Assembly (NCBI GenBank): GCA_035527845.1
Contig: DATKZT010000016.1
Location: forward strand, 1-64,000
Direction: 5' to 3'
Length of the DNA: 64,000 nt
Source of the DNA: JAUWKC01 sp035527845
GTDB lineage: Bacteria > Planctomycetota > Phycisphaerae > Sedimentisphaerales > Anaerobacaceae
Part shown: piece by piece, positions 33,732 through 42,987 of the stretch
How the letters are laid out: the number at the start of each line of letters is the position of its first letter
Position numbering within the stretch: position 1 is the first letter of the stretch
Notes under the pieces: model-generated
What the model was told of the DNA's origin: nothing
The model's database searches: none
Seen by the model: the letters and a program-made list of their open reading frames with translations, nothing else
Program-made: the position numbers and the translations under genes

Positions 33732-36017
33732 ATGAAGAATAGACCCGAAAGCGCACATACGAACCTGCATCCGGGGCCCCTGGCTCTTATTATATGTTTG
33801 GTTTTGAGCCTTTTGTCGCAGTCGGCCCAGCCTGTTACAAGCAAGATTACACGGCAGCGCAGCAGTGCCGATATGTTGAAAGGCAAGGTCAAAGATGTTG
33901 TGGTCGGCTCACAAGGGACGCTGCGACTGGGCACGGCGTGGGAGACGCCGGTTGAAGAATTCGAGGACGTCTGGTCGATAAACAGCATCGTGGTGATTGG
34001 AGGAACGGTGTATATCGGCACCAGTCCGAACGGAGGCATCTTTGAATACAGCCTCGGCAAACTGACCAAAATCTACCCCCTTCAATCGCAGGAGCAGCAG
34101 CCGCAAGCCCAAGACGAAAATAACGACGCCACAGACGAGCCGAACGATGCGAACACCGTCGAAGCAAAAGAGTATCTCGCAAACGAGCATATCTTCGCAA
34201 TGGCCACCGATGTCGCGGGCAGACTGTTGGCGGGCATAAGCGGCAAGGAATGCAAGCTGCTGCGCTTCGAGGCTGGCAGGATGGAGACGATTTTCGAGCC
34301 CAACGACGCCAGGTATATCTTCGCAATAGCCACCGACATCAAGGGCAATATCTATTTGGGTACCGGGCCGCAAGGCAAGGTCTATCGGTTCGACCCGTTC
34401 TCGCGGGACTCTTCGCAAGTTATTTATGACAGTCCCGACAAGAACATACTCTCATTGGCGGCCGGCGATGACGGTTTTGTTTATGCCGGCAGCGACGACC
34501 GCGGAGTCATATACAAAATTGACCCGCAAACCGGCAAGGCATCGGCCCTCTATGACAGCGAACAGCCCGAGATTACGGCATTGCTCCTGAACAAGCAGGG
34601 CGACTTGTACGCCGCCGCAACGTCGGCGGAGATGGCTCAGGCCGAGAGCAAATTCGCGGCAAAACTGCCCCTGGCCGGTCGCCCGGAGACCAAATCGACA
34701 AACGGAAAAACCAGCTCCGAAAGCGACGGAGCCCGACAACTGAGAATCCCAAACACAAAGAAGGCCTCGCACGACAAATCCGCCGAGGGCAAGCCGGCTG
34801 TTCCCAAGCCCCCCAAGCCGGACAAAGCCAGCCATATATACAAGGTATCAAAAGAGGGCTATGTAACGGACATATTCAGCGAGGCGGTGGTGCTCTTCTG
34901 TCTGGCCGAACAGGACAATAGTCTGCTTGTCGGCACGGGAAACAACGCCCAGCTTTTTTCCGTTGACCCGGCCAGCGAGGACTCGGCGGTCATCTACGAG
35001 GATGAACAGGCATCACAGATAACCGCGGTCACCTTGTTCGGCAAAGATGTGTATGTCGGGACGTCCAACCCGGCAAAGCTCATAAAGCTGACCAGGAAGT
35101 TTGCCGCCGAGGGAAGCTACACTTCGGACCTTATCGATGCGGGTCAGCCGGCGAAATGGGGCAAGCTGCAGGTCGAGGCGGACATACCCCCCGGCTGCAA
35201 GATAATGGCTGCATCACGCAGCGGAAACGTTAAGGACGTCAATGACCCTACGTTATCCGAATGGACACAGTTGGAAGAAATAACAGGACCCGTGCAGCTG
35301 CGGTGCCCCCTTGGCCGATTCTGCCAGTATAAGCTGGTGCTCAAAAGCGACAGCGGCTCTCAAAGTCCGGTCGTCCACGAGGTCGCCGTGGCCGGCACCG
35401 TACCCAATCTGGCTCCGCAGGTCGAGTTGGTGAGCGTCGGTCGCATCGAAGCCGCCGGCAAAGAGGGGACATTCAAAATCGCTTACAAGGCCAAAGACGA
35501 CAACGGAGACAAACTTGTTTACAAAATAGATTTTAGAAAAGCTGCGAAAACCATCTGGATCGAACTGAAGGACGAACTCGAGGCGGACAGCTTCGAATGG
35601 GACGGAAAGACGGTCGAAGACGGACGATACGAAGTCAGAGTCACCGCAAGCGATGAGAGAGACAATACGCCGACCACCAAATTGACCGCCAGCAGGATAA
35701 GCGATCCGGTAATAATTGATAATACGGCCCCGGTCATTAAGGACGACAGCATTCAGAGAGGCGGTAAAACCGTGACGCTCAGACTCCGGGCGGTTGACGT
35801 CTTTAGTGCGATCGGCAAGGTGGATTACACCATCGACAGCAACGATAAATGGATAACCGCCATCCCGGACGATCTGGTGTACGATACAGCGGATGAGACT
35901 TTCACGATAGCCATCGAAGATTTGAAGGCGGGCGACCATATAATCGCTCTTCGTGTCAGCGACGACGCAGGCAACACTACTTACAAGACTTTTGAAGTCG
36001 CCATACCGAATAGCTGA
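33732..36017 (+). CDS. Secreted beta-propeller protein with C-terminal Ig-like region
   Basis: The 761-residue product has a signal peptide (LALIICLVLSLLSQSAQP) and repeated WD/NHL-like blades such as FAIATDIKGNIYLGTGPQGKVYRFDP and LSLAAGDDGFVYAGSDDRGVIYKIDP, which resemble two-component-regulator-type propellers. Low-complexity acidic (near 130-150) and Lys/Ser/Pro-rich inserts (near 320-375) interrupt the blades. The C-terminal 200 residues look like fibronectin/Ig-like domains (DGRYEVRVTASDERDN; DHIIALRVSDDAGNTTYK). ATG at 33732 has GGGAG 5 bases upstream; a start at 33699 would delay the signal. It follows the S55 peptidase by 87 bases, which hints at a shared envelope role. Confidence 0.75.
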   Translation: MKNRPESAHTNLHPGPLALIICLVLSLLSQSAQPVTSKITRQRSSADMLKGKVKDVVVGSQGTLRLGTAWETPVEEFEDVWSINSIVVIGGTVYIGTSPNGGIFEYSLGKLTKIYPLQSQEQQPQAQDENNDATDEPNDANTVEAKEYLANEHIFAMATDVAGRLLAGISGKECKLLRFEAGRMETIFEPNDARYIFAIATDIKGNIYLGTGPQGKVYRFDPFSRDSSQVIYDSPDKNILSLAAGDDGFVYAGSDDRGVIYKIDPQTGKASALYDSEQPEITALLLNKQGDLYAAATSAEMAQAESKFAAKLPLAGRPETKSTNGKTSSESDGARQLRIPNTKKASHDKSAEGKPAVPKPPKPDKASHIYKVSKEGYVTDIFSEAVVLFCLAEQDNSLLVGTGNNAQLFSVDPASEDSAVIYEDEQASQITAVTLFGKDVYVGTSNPAKLIKLTRKFAAEGSYTSDLIDAGQPAKWGKLQVEADIPPGCKIMAASRSGNVKDVNDPTLSEWTQLEEITGPVQLRCPLGRFCQYKLVLKSDSGSQSPVVHEVAVAGTVPNLAPQVELVSVGRIEAAGKEGTFKIAYKAKDDNGDKLVYKIDFRKAAKTIWIELKDELEADSFEWDGKTVEDGRYEVRVTASDERDNTPTTKLTASRISDPVIIDNTAPVIKDDSIQRGGKTVTLRLRAVDVFSAIGKVDYTIDSNDKWITAIPDDLVYDTADETFTIAIEDLKAGDHIIALRVSDDAGNTTYKTFEVAIPNS

Positions 36018-36022
36018 GATTA

Positions 36023-36901
36023 TTGTTTGTGGCGGTTTTACCCATCGTGCGATACGTCAATTTCGAAAAAATCGCTGAGACCGTCGAATCGCTCTGCATA
36101 GCGGCCTGTTACGAGCTCGGCGACGATGTGCTCAATGCCCTGGCAGAGGCGGCGCAAAAAGAATCCAACCCAGGGGCCGCGAAAATCCTCAATCAACTGA
36201 TTGAAAACGCCCGGCAGGCATCCGCGGAAAAGATACCCCTTTGTCAGGATACCGGCCTGGCGGTGGTATTTGTCGAGCAGGGCACCGAGGTGGCCGTGCG
36301 GGCGGACGACGGAAGCACGCTGTTCGACGCAATCAACGAGGGTGTCGCGCGCGGTTACGAAAAGGGTTATTTGCGCAAGAGCGTCGTCGCCGAGCCGCTG
36401 AAGAAACGCGAAAATACCGGCTCCAATACGCCGGCCATAATTCATCACTCAATCGTGCCGGGCGACAAACTGAAAATTACCGTTATGGCCAAAGGCGGAG
36501 GGTGCGAAAACAGAAGCCGGTTCGAAATGTTCAGGCCGACGGCGGACCGCGAGGAAATAATAGCCTGGGTCGTGGATGTGGTCGGACAGGCCGGCGCCGA
36601 CGCCTGTCCGCCGTTCATTGTCGGCGTCGGACTCGGAGGCGACTTCGAGTTAAGCTGTCTCTTGAGCAAGAAGGCCCTGCTCAGAAACCTCGGCACCCGA
36701 AATACCGATGAGTTCTACGCGCAGCTCGAGGCGGATATGCTTGAACGAATCAACGCCCTGGGCCTCGGACCGCAGGGCCTCGGCGGCCATACGACCGCGC
36801 TGGCGGTTTTAATCGAGACCGCCCCCTGCCACATCGCCTCACTGCCGGCCGCCGTGAACATCGAATGCCATTCACACCGCCACAAGTCCGCTGTCATCTG
36901 A
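36023..36901 (+). CDS. Class I fumarate hydratase, alpha subunit
   Basis: The 292-residue product matches the N-terminal (alpha) subunit of two-subunit, oxygen-sensitive [4Fe-4S] fumarases and L-tartrate dehydratases. Three conserved cysteine sites are seen in IPLCQDTG, GGGCENRSRF and ADACPPFIVGVGLGG, with the family C-terminal GLGGHTTALAVLIETAP..HIASLPAAVNI. The beta subunit is not adjacent and not elsewhere in the window. The start is unclear: TTG at 36023, GTG at 36029 or GTG at 36047. It lies 5 bases after the propeller gene. Fumarate versus tartrate specificity cannot be told from sequence. Confidence 0.88.
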   Translation: MFVAVLPIVRYVNFEKIAETVESLCIAACYELGDDVLNALAEAAQKESNPGAAKILNQLIENARQASAEKIPLCQDTGLAVVFVEQGTEVAVRADDGSTLFDAINEGVARGYEKGYLRKSVVAEPLKKRENTGSNTPAIIHHSIVPGDKLKITVMAKGGGCENRSRFEMFRPTADREEIIAWVVDVVGQAGADACPPFIVGVGLGGDFELSCLLSKKALLRNLGTRNTDEFYAQLEADMLERINALGLGPQGLGGHTTALAVLIETAPCHIASLPAAVNIECHSHRHKSAVI

Positions 36902-36946
36902 CGGCTGATTGAATACACACTTCTTCGTGGCATCAAGGCGGTTATA

Positions 36947-37666
36947 TCACTTTGGCCAGGCCAGTCTGAAATTTCCGCCATCCCGCTGTTCGTCAGCCGT
37001 TATCGAATCCACGTGCCCATCCACAAATACCAAATTTCCCGAGCCCCTGTCCAAATCCCGCCCCGGCGCATCATGATAGGTGGCAAAGCAGTCACGTGCC
37101 TCACCGGGCTCCCCGATCAGCAGATTGTTGTCGTTTATCACGTAATCGCTCAGCCCTTCTATGGTCCAGGTGTTCTCTTCCGAGAAGAAAAAAATGCCCG
37201 CAGAACCCCTCAACTCGGTTTCTTTCAGAATTCCCCCGAATCTGTTCGCCCCGCTGTCCTCGAACTCACCAAGGTAAGCGTTCATACTATAGCTGTACTG
37301 CGCGTTCGGCCGGCCTGTGCGCTTCGCAACCATTCTGAACGTGGGACATATATGGATCTCCTTATCCTTCAGATAGGGCCACAGCGAACCATCCGGTTCG
37401 AGCCCCATGATTTCCTCATCAGGTGTCCCTCCGGTGCCGGCCCCGGTGTAGAGCCAAACATAAGGATCGGGAAACCGGGCCTCGTTATCGTCCAGATACA
37501 TTCTGCCCGCCACACCGTACTGACGCAGATTGGACCGACAAATAACGGTTCTGGCCCGTTCCTTCGCACGCTGCAACGCGGGCGCCAGTATCGACATCAA
37601 AAGCGCCATAATGGCAATTACCACAAGCAGCTCTATTAAAGTAAACGCACTTCGCCTGTCCAGCAT
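36947..37666 (-). CDS. Type II pseudopilin-like protein (N-terminal methylation motif)
   Basis: The 239-residue protein starts with a short basic leader, then FTLIELLVVIAIMALLMSIL, a class III prepilin signal with Glu5 of the mature protein. After the pilin helix (ERARTVICRSNLRQYG) comes a globular C-terminal domain ending in NLVFVDGHVDSI, the DG motif characteristic of planctomycete pseudopilins (DUF1559-like). AAGGAA precedes the ATG. No secretion-system genes are nearby, so it is an orphan pseudopilin as is common in this phylum. Confidence 0.88.
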   Translation of the reverse strand: MLDRRSAFTLIELLVVIAIMALLMSILAPALQRAKERARTVICRSNLRQYGVAGRMYLDDNEARFPDPYVWLYTGAGTGGTPDEEIMGLEPDGSLWPYLKDKEIHICPTFRMVAKRTGRPNAQYSYSMNAYLGEFEDSGANRFGGILKETELRGSAGIFFFSEENTWTIEGLSDYVINDNNLLIGEPGEARDCFATYHDAPGRDLDRGSGNLVFVDGHVDSITADEQRDGGNFRLAWPK

Positions 37667-37877
37667 GGTTCCTTCTTCGTCTCAAAAATGGGGGTGGTTC
37701 CTTCATTCTATTGTGCCGGCCCCGAAAGGACAAGCCGGGGCGCATCAGAAGACCGCTTCGGCAAAAATCCGTTGGGCCCGTGTTTTTGCTTGTAAACTTG
37801 CTGCCTGGGGCCCAGAATGGGTGCGCCATACAATGGCCAAACATAACAAGGTGCACGTAAAATGAGGATGTCGTGAG

Positions 37878-38597
37878 ATGGAAGGTTTCAATCGAGAAAG
37901 TCGGCAGAGCATTTACTTTGAGATAACCTATGTCATCGCAAACGAATTTCCCGCCGACCCCATGGAGCGCCTCGATTTTCAAAAATCACTCGCTCAAATG
38001 CAATTGGACTTCCCGCAAACGAGCGGAGGCTCGCACGGTTTTGCACTCGTTCGGACAGAACAGTCGCCCCTCCAAGTTAAGATGTCCCTGCTGGGACCAC
38101 GGGTCTCCAATCTTTCCATCAGCTCGAAAAGACCTGTTCACAGCCTCGACCTCTTCTGCAAGGAAGCCGAGGCCGTCTGCGACGCCTACCGGCAAACGTG
38201 GCTGAAGCAGCAGACCCAAATTCTGCAATGCAATGCAAGAATTCAACACCTCTATAGCTGTCAGGGTCATGCCTTCAAATACCTGTGGGAAGATCGGCTG
38301 GGGCAGGACCCGCAGGATTTTGCCTATTTGGGCAAACGGCCGGTGCTGGGCGGCGGACTGCGCCTCGTGATGCCGCCAACAAAAGAGGACGCCGAGCCCG
38401 TTCAAATTGAGATCAAGATAGAATCCTTCTTTCCGGAGCTCGGAAAGATGTTCATCGAGACCTCCCTTGTATGGCCGCAGCCGAGATTGCTGACGAAAAA
38501 CGACAAATTCGACCCGGAGCTCCGCTTGAAGCGAACGGAAGAATACGCCGTGACCGAGGTCTGCGATTTCGTACTGCGGTCGCCAATGGAGCAATAG
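37878..38597 (+). CDS. Conserved-looking hypothetical protein
   Basis: The 239-residue product is soluble, without signal or membrane helix, and shows no motif I recognise. Composition is that of an ordinary globular protein, with a hydrophobic-alternating first half (NLSISSKRPVHSLDLFCKEAEAVCDAYRQTW) and an amphipathic C-terminal half (EIKIESFFPELGKMFIETSLVW). This layout is loosely like TIGR04255-type proteins, which I mention only as a possibility. GAGG lies about 10 bases before the ATG. It stands alone, divergent from the pseudopilin. Confidence 0.6.
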   Translation: MEGFNRESRQSIYFEITYVIANEFPADPMERLDFQKSLAQMQLDFPQTSGGSHGFALVRTEQSPLQVKMSLLGPRVSNLSISSKRPVHSLDLFCKEAEAVCDAYRQTWLKQQTQILQCNARIQHLYSCQGHAFKYLWEDRLGQDPQDFAYLGKRPVLGGGLRLVMPPTKEDAEPVQIEIKIESFFPELGKMFIETSLVWPQPRLLTKNDKFDPELRLKRTEEYAVTEVCDFVLRSPMEQ

Positions 38598-38662
38598 CCG
38601 CGCCCCAGCAGGCCTCCGCCGCGAGCAGAAACCATCAAACACACATCACGCGCTCAGCAGAA

Positions 38663-39643
38663 TCACTGCGTATTTGTCTTCTCCTGACCAGCCAGCCAGC
38701 TCAGGGCCGCCTCATAGATGATTTCGTGACCGCCGTCAAAAATTGTGACCCTCGCCTTGCCCGAGCTTCTCCTGAACAAAGGCGCCTTCTTGCCGTACGC
38801 CGCGTCGCTCAGTTCCGCCTTCAAGTGGACGGGTACCTGGGCCTTTTCTGCGAAGAACCTTATGTCCTCTTCTGAGATGCGGTCCTCCGCAGCCGCCACG
38901 AGATTGAATGCCCGCAGCGAATGGCTCACAGGCACGCTGCCCGTATGGCCGTCGTTAATGCCCGCATTGATGTCCAGCGGCACCTGTACCCCGTTGCGCA
39001 GGTACGTGATGGGCGACCTCTTCTTATATTCACGATCCACCTCGGCGTTGGCACCGGGGACATCGCCGCACGACTTGACGATGTCGCCCGCATATCGCCT
39101 GCCTGTTTCCTTGCACTCAAAATACCACGCCCGCAAATCCGCAATCGGCGCCCACGCCGATACCCCCGCCCAGATATGCGGCGCACGCCCGGCCATCAGC
39201 AGCGCAGTATAGCCTCCGCCCGAAGCGCCCACGAGATACACACGATTCGGGTCAACATTCGCATTGCATTTCGCGTAATCCACCGCGCTCAATATATCCT
39301 TCACAACCAATTCAGAACCTGTGGCTTCAGGACTTTTATTCGGCCCCCTGAAATTCGGATGAATGAAGACCCAGTCTTTCTCAATGCACCACTCGGCGTA
39401 AGGAATGGACATCGTCTGTTTGCAGTTTCCGGACCACGTGTGCAGGCCTACCAGCAGCGGGCGGGGCCCATCCTCCTTCCGGGGCGCATAAAACAGCGCC
39501 GGCTGGGCCGTGGAGTCCGCGCTACTGACATACGTGATTTCTTTCACCACCTCAGGCCACCGCGGTCCATCCTGTGCAATGCTTTCAATCGACCCCGCCG
39601 ATAAGAACACCACTGAAAACGATATCGTAACTGCCTGCTTCAT
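38663..39643 (-). CDS. Secreted alpha/beta hydrolase (prolyl oligopeptidase/esterase type)
   Basis: The 326-residue product has a signal peptide (KQAVTISFSVVFLSAGSIESIAQ) and an alpha/beta-hydrolase core. Visible are PRPLLVGLHTWSGN near the oxyanion strand, the nucleophile elbow YLVGASGGGYTALLMAG, an acidic loop INAGINDGHTGSVPVSHSLRA and a late histidine in IFDGGHEI. This suits family S9 peptidases or acyl/carbohydrate esterases; the substrate is unknown. ATG at 39643 has GAGGAGA upstream, better than the longer frame to 39697, which would overlap rsmA. Confidence 0.82.
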   Translation of the reverse strand: MKQAVTISFSVVFLSAGSIESIAQDGPRWPEVVKEITYVSSADSTAQPALFYAPRKEDGPRPLLVGLHTWSGNCKQTMSIPYAEWCIEKDWVFIHPNFRGPNKSPEATGSELVVKDILSAVDYAKCNANVDPNRVYLVGASGGGYTALLMAGRAPHIWAGVSAWAPIADLRAWYFECKETGRRYAGDIVKSCGDVPGANAEVDREYKKRSPITYLRNGVQVPLDINAGINDGHTGSVPVSHSLRAFNLVAAAEDRISEEDIRFFAEKAQVPVHLKAELSDAAYGKKAPLFRRSSGKARVTIFDGGHEIIYEAALSWLAGQEKTNTQ

Positions 39644-39659
39644 CCCTTTCTCCTCAGCT

Positions 39660-40544
39660 TCAATTCGACTGCTCGTCACAGACATTGGCAACGGCAAGAT
39701 ACTCGTCGGCGCTGAGCTCTTCAGGACGTTTGTGCGGGTCTATGGCGCAATCATCGAAAATAATGTGCCAGTTGTGAATATTCGCAAGCCTGCCCGTCGC
39801 GAATTTTACGCAGGTGCTGAGCATCTTGCGCCGATGCTGCATGAACAGAGCAACCACCTCACTGAAGAGTTGCATGTTGTGAATCCGCCGGGCCTTTCGA
39901 TCGTCGCGGACAAAGCCCACCATGGCCGAGTCAACCTCCGGCTGAGGCCAGAACACCGAAGGCTTTAGGATTCGCAATGTCCGCACATCGCCCGTCGCCG
40001 CCAGGTATATGCTCAGGGTGCCGTAGTGCTTGCTGCCCGGCGCAGCCGACATCCTTTCAGCAACCTCCTTCTGGACCGTAAAATACATGCTGTCGGCGCA
40101 CACCGGCCCTGTAACCAGATTCAGCATCACTGGCGATGCCGCGCCGTAAGGAAGATTCGCCACCAGCATCAGCCGCCCTGAGTACTGCGCCCGGGCCCGC
40201 TGGAGCGCCTCAAGAACGCCCTCGTGAATGGAGTGTTTGCTCTGCAGCACGTCGGCGTTTATGATTTGCACGTTCTGCTTTTGCGCTAATCGCTCTTGCG
40301 TGATTTGCGCCAGCGTATCATCGAGCTCGGCGACAATGACCACGCCCGCCCGCTCGACCAGCTCTTCCGTGAGCGAGCCGGTGCCGCAGCCGACTTCCAG
40401 CACAATGTCGTTGTCATGTATGTCCGCCGAATCAAGCAGCAGACGCATGAGATTCAAATCGATAAGGAAGTGCTGGCCGAAGCGCTTGTTCGGCAAGACG
40501 CCCGCCGAGGCAAGCAACTTCTGAATTTGCTGCTTGGTCTGCAT
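39660..40544 (-). CDS. rsmA: 16S rRNA dimethyladenosine transferase
   Basis: RsmA (KsgA) dimethylates two adjacent adenines near the 3' end of 16S rRNA during small-subunit assembly. The 294-residue product has KRFGQHFLIDLNL, the SAM motif IVLEVGCGTGSLTEEL (about 47-62), and the catalytic NLPYG at 130-134, followed by ASPVMLNLV and the FWPQPEVDSAMV block. The NLPYGAAS form differs slightly from the usual NLPYNIST. It starts 4 bases after pdxA, the same order seen in many bacteria. Confidence 0.93.
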   Translation of the reverse strand: MQTKQQIQKLLASAGVLPNKRFGQHFLIDLNLMRLLLDSADIHDNDIVLEVGCGTGSLTEELVERAGVVIVAELDDTLAQITQERLAQKQNVQIINADVLQSKHSIHEGVLEALQRARAQYSGRLMLVANLPYGAASPVMLNLVTGPVCADSMYFTVQKEVAERMSAAPGSKHYGTLSIYLAATGDVRTLRILKPSVFWPQPEVDSAMVGFVRDDRKARRIHNMQLFSEVVALFMQHRRKMLSTCVKFATGRLANIHNWHIIFDDCAIDPHKRPEELSADEYLAVANVCDEQSN

Positions 40545-40548
40545 CTCT

Positions 40549-41613
40549 TTAAGTATCCGCGGCCCCGCCTGCGTTCGCCAGCTCGTAAGCCTTCTTCGCC
40601 TTGGCGATTTGGATAGCCATCTTGATGGCGGATTTCATGCCGGCGGGATTCGCCAGGTTCCGACCTACGATATCGTAAGCCGTACCGTGCGCCGGCGACG
40701 TCCGCACTATCGGAATGCCAATCGTCACGTTCACCGCATCTTCAAAGGCAAGCAGCTTCACCGGTATCATTCCCTGGTCGTGATACATTGCGACCACGCC
40801 GTCGAACTCGCCCTGGCTGGCACGCAGAAAGAGCGTATCCGCCGGGAACGGCCCAACGCAGTTGATTCCCTGCTCCTGCGCCAGCAGAATTGCCGGGGAA
40901 ATTATCCGCTGCTCCTCGTCCCCGAATTGACCGCCCTCCCCCGCGTGCGGATTCAAAGCCGCGACCCCGATCTTCGGCGCTTCAATATTGAAGTATTCCT
41001 TCAATGCGTCATTCAACAGGTCAATCGGCTCAAAGACGCAGCCGATGGTGAACTTGTGCCGAACCTCGAACAGCGCTTCATGAATCGTCGCCAGCGCCAG
41101 TCTTAACGGGCCGGCGACAAACATCATGACCTTGCGTTTGGACTTGCATCTGGCGGCTAACATTTCCGTGTGTCCGGGCCACTTGGCCCCCGCCAGCTTC
41201 CAACTGGCCTTGTTTATCGGCGCCGTCACCACCGCATCGATTATCCCCGCCCGCGCCGCATCGATTGCATCAAGACAAAACCTGATCGACGACTCGCCCG
41301 CGGCAACGCTTGGCCTCTTGACCCACGGAGGGAAGGAATACTCATCATAATCCGCCACCGCCACCTTACAGGGATAGTCACGACTGATTTTTTCGTGCTG
41401 ATGCCGGCCCCAGAAAGGCTCGATCTCCGCCCGGTCCGCCGCGTAGGAAAGCTGCTCATCCATCCCGAAGACGATGAACTTTGCCGAGCGGCGCACTTGG
41501 CGGTCGGCCAAAGCCTTAACGACAACCTCCGGCCCGATACCCGCCGGATCGCCCATCGTTACGCCTATGACCAGTTGATCGCTTATCGAATTGTTGTTGT
41601 TTGCCGTGGTCAT
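40549..41613 (-). CDS. pdxA: 4-hydroxythreonine-4-phosphate dehydrogenase
   Basis: PdxA oxidises 4-phosphohydroxy-L-threonine in the DXP-dependent route to pyridoxal phosphate. The 354-residue product shows IGVTMGDPAGIGPEVVVKAL, TAPINKASWKLAGAKWPGHTEMLA with the metal-binding His, LNPHAGEGGQFGDEE and AMYHDQGMIPVKLLAF with the catalytic HDQG, then the C-terminal RTSPAHGTAYDI. An in-frame GTG at 41634 is an alternative start. It lies between ribE and rsmA in one minus-strand operon. Confidence 0.94.
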   Translation of the reverse strand: MTTANNNNSISDQLVIGVTMGDPAGIGPEVVVKALADRQVRRSAKFIVFGMDEQLSYAADRAEIEPFWGRHQHEKISRDYPCKVAVADYDEYSFPPWVKRPSVAAGESSIRFCLDAIDAARAGIIDAVVTAPINKASWKLAGAKWPGHTEMLAARCKSKRKVMMFVAGPLRLALATIHEALFEVRHKFTIGCVFEPIDLLNDALKEYFNIEAPKIGVAALNPHAGEGGQFGDEEQRIISPAILLAQEQGINCVGPFPADTLFLRASQGEFDGVVAMYHDQGMIPVKLLAFEDAVNVTIGIPIVRTSPAHGTAYDIVGRNLANPAGMKSAIKMAIQIAKAKKAYELANAGGAADT

Positions 41614-41659
41614 CTTCTTATCAACTTGGTGCACCTTTCAAATCAGCCCGCGCCATAAT

Positions 41660-42304
41660 CTAAAAACCCAACTGCCGCAGCTTCTCCAGCGTCAGCGCCT
41701 CCTTCGGCGGCAAAATGTTTTCAAGCTGCTTCTTTATAAATTTGACAATTATGTCCGTTTCTATATTCACCGAATCGCCGACCCTGGCTCTGCCCAGCGT
41801 GGTCCGCTCAAGCGTCTGCGGCACCGCCGCCACGCTGAAACCATCCCGGCTCATCGCCGCGACGGTCAGGCTTATTCCGTCCACGGCAACCGAGCCCTTG
41901 ACCACCATCTGCTCAAGCAAATCCTCTCCGGCCGCGAACTCCATATCGGCAAACTCCCCCTGCCTGCGCACCGCCTTAACCGCACCCACACCGTCCACAT
42001 GGCCCTGGACGATGTGACCGCCGAGCCGGTCGCCGGCCATCAGGGCCCTCTCGACGTTCACCCCGGACGAAGGCCTGAGTCGGCCCAGCGTTGACTTTGT
42101 CAGCGTCTCGCCGCTCACGTCAAAGCCTGCACGCCTTGCGTCCAGCCCCGCAACGGTCAGACAAACCCCGCTCACGGCTATGCTGTCGCCGACTTTGGCC
42201 TCGGCCGCCAGATCCCCGAGGTCTATCGTCAGCCGCATCGAATTTCCACCCCGCGAGGAAACCGATTCTACCCTACAAACCGCCTCTATCAGCCCAGTGA
42301 ACAT
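41660..42304 (-). CDS. ribE: Riboflavin synthase alpha subunit
   Basis: This enzyme dismutates two lumazine molecules into riboflavin. The 214-residue product has the expected internal duplication of two lumazine-binding barrels: MFTGLIEAVCRVESV ... VGDSIAVSGVCLTVAGL in the first and GHIVQGHVDGVGAVKAV ... VKGSVAVDGISLTVAAM in the second. ATG at 42304 gives the universal MFTG start; the open frame extends 4 codons upstream. No FMN riboswitch is visible in the short upstream region. Other riboflavin genes are not in the window. Confidence 0.94.
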   Translation of the reverse strand: MFTGLIEAVCRVESVSSRGGNSMRLTIDLGDLAAEAKVGDSIAVSGVCLTVAGLDARRAGFDVSGETLTKSTLGRLRPSSGVNVERALMAGDRLGGHIVQGHVDGVGAVKAVRRQGEFADMEFAAGEDLLEQMVVKGSVAVDGISLTVAAMSRDGFSVAAVPQTLERTTLGRARVGDSVNIETDIIVKFIKKQLENILPPKEALTLEKLRQLGF

Positions 42305-42320
42305 AAAAAACCACAAAATC

Positions 42321-42349
42321 TTGATTCTTGGTTGTCGATCACTTACAAT
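42321..42349 (+). promoter_or_regulatory. Putative promoter for the 42.4-44.8 kb genes
   Basis: TTGATT (42321-42326) and TACAAT (42344-42349) are 17 bases apart and lie 62 bases before the ATG at 42411. It shares this intergenic region with a divergent candidate promoter for ribE. Confidence 0.5.
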
Positions 42350-42351
42350 CT

Positions 42352-42379
42352 ATTTTAGCGTTTGGTTTTCTTTTATCAA
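42352..42379 (-). promoter_or_regulatory. Putative promoter for ribE-pdxA-rsmA
   Basis: On the minus strand TTGATA (plus 42374-42379) and TAAAAT (plus 42352-42357) are 16 bases apart, about 48 bases upstream of ribE. Confidence 0.4.
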
Positions 42380-42410
42380 TAATCCGTTGGCAAAAGGGAA
42401 GGTGATACTC

Positions 42411-42953
42411 ATGAACACGTTCTGGCTGAAAGTCGCGGTTGTTGCGGTCGTCGTTCTGGGTGTAATCATTGCGGTTGTCACTTGGTGGCCTGCCAAGTCG
42501 CAGTCGCCGCCCGAGCCGGAGCCGGGAGCGAAGTCGGTGTATGAGGTATGGGACAAGGATGATAAGATGCTGCGCGCAGAACCGGTGCCCGCAGTAAATG
42601 AACCTCCTGCCCAGGAAAGCAACCAACCGAAAGAGCCTGCCGCGCCCAATCCGCCGATTAGAACCGTAAAGCCCACTGAGACGCAGCCGATACCGCAGTT
42701 CAAAGAGCTCAGCATCGAAGACAAGGTGCAGGCAGAGAAGCTGTTCGAAATGGCGCTATTCCACGAGAAGCAGGGGAGGCTCCCGGGTATGAGCTACAAG
42801 AAGATGGTTGACTACTGCCGCGAAATTATCCAGAGATGGCCCGACAGCGAATACGCCTTCAAGGCCAAGAGAATGCTTCGACACATGCCCGAACGATACC
42901 GCGAACGCTACAACATTACCGAAGAAGAAATCGACCTCGGGGGCCTGAAGTAG
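42411..42953 (+). CDS. Membrane-anchored hypothetical protein with a helical C-terminal domain
   Basis: The 180-residue product has one N-terminal helix (VAVVAVVVLGVIIAVVTWW), a Pro/Glu-rich linker of about 70 residues, and a TPR-like helical tail (DKVQAEKLFEMALFHEKQGR, then MVDYCREIIQRWPDSEYAFKAKRMLRHMP) resembling the outer-membrane tetratricopeptide proteins used in envelope assembly. GGGAAGG precedes the ATG at 42411; an open extension upstream overlaps ribE and is not coding. The next gene begins 34 bases on. Confidence 0.65.
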   Translation: MNTFWLKVAVVAVVVLGVIIAVVTWWPAKSQSPPEPEPGAKSVYEVWDKDDKMLRAEPVPAVNEPPAQESNQPKEPAAPNPPIRTVKPTETQPIPQFKELSIEDKVQAEKLFEMALFHEKQGRLPGMSYKKMVDYCREIIQRWPDSEYAFKAKRMLRHMPERYRERYNITEEEIDLGGLK

Positions 42954-42987
42954 CAAAATGCAAATCGCTTCTCGGAGGAACGAACAA

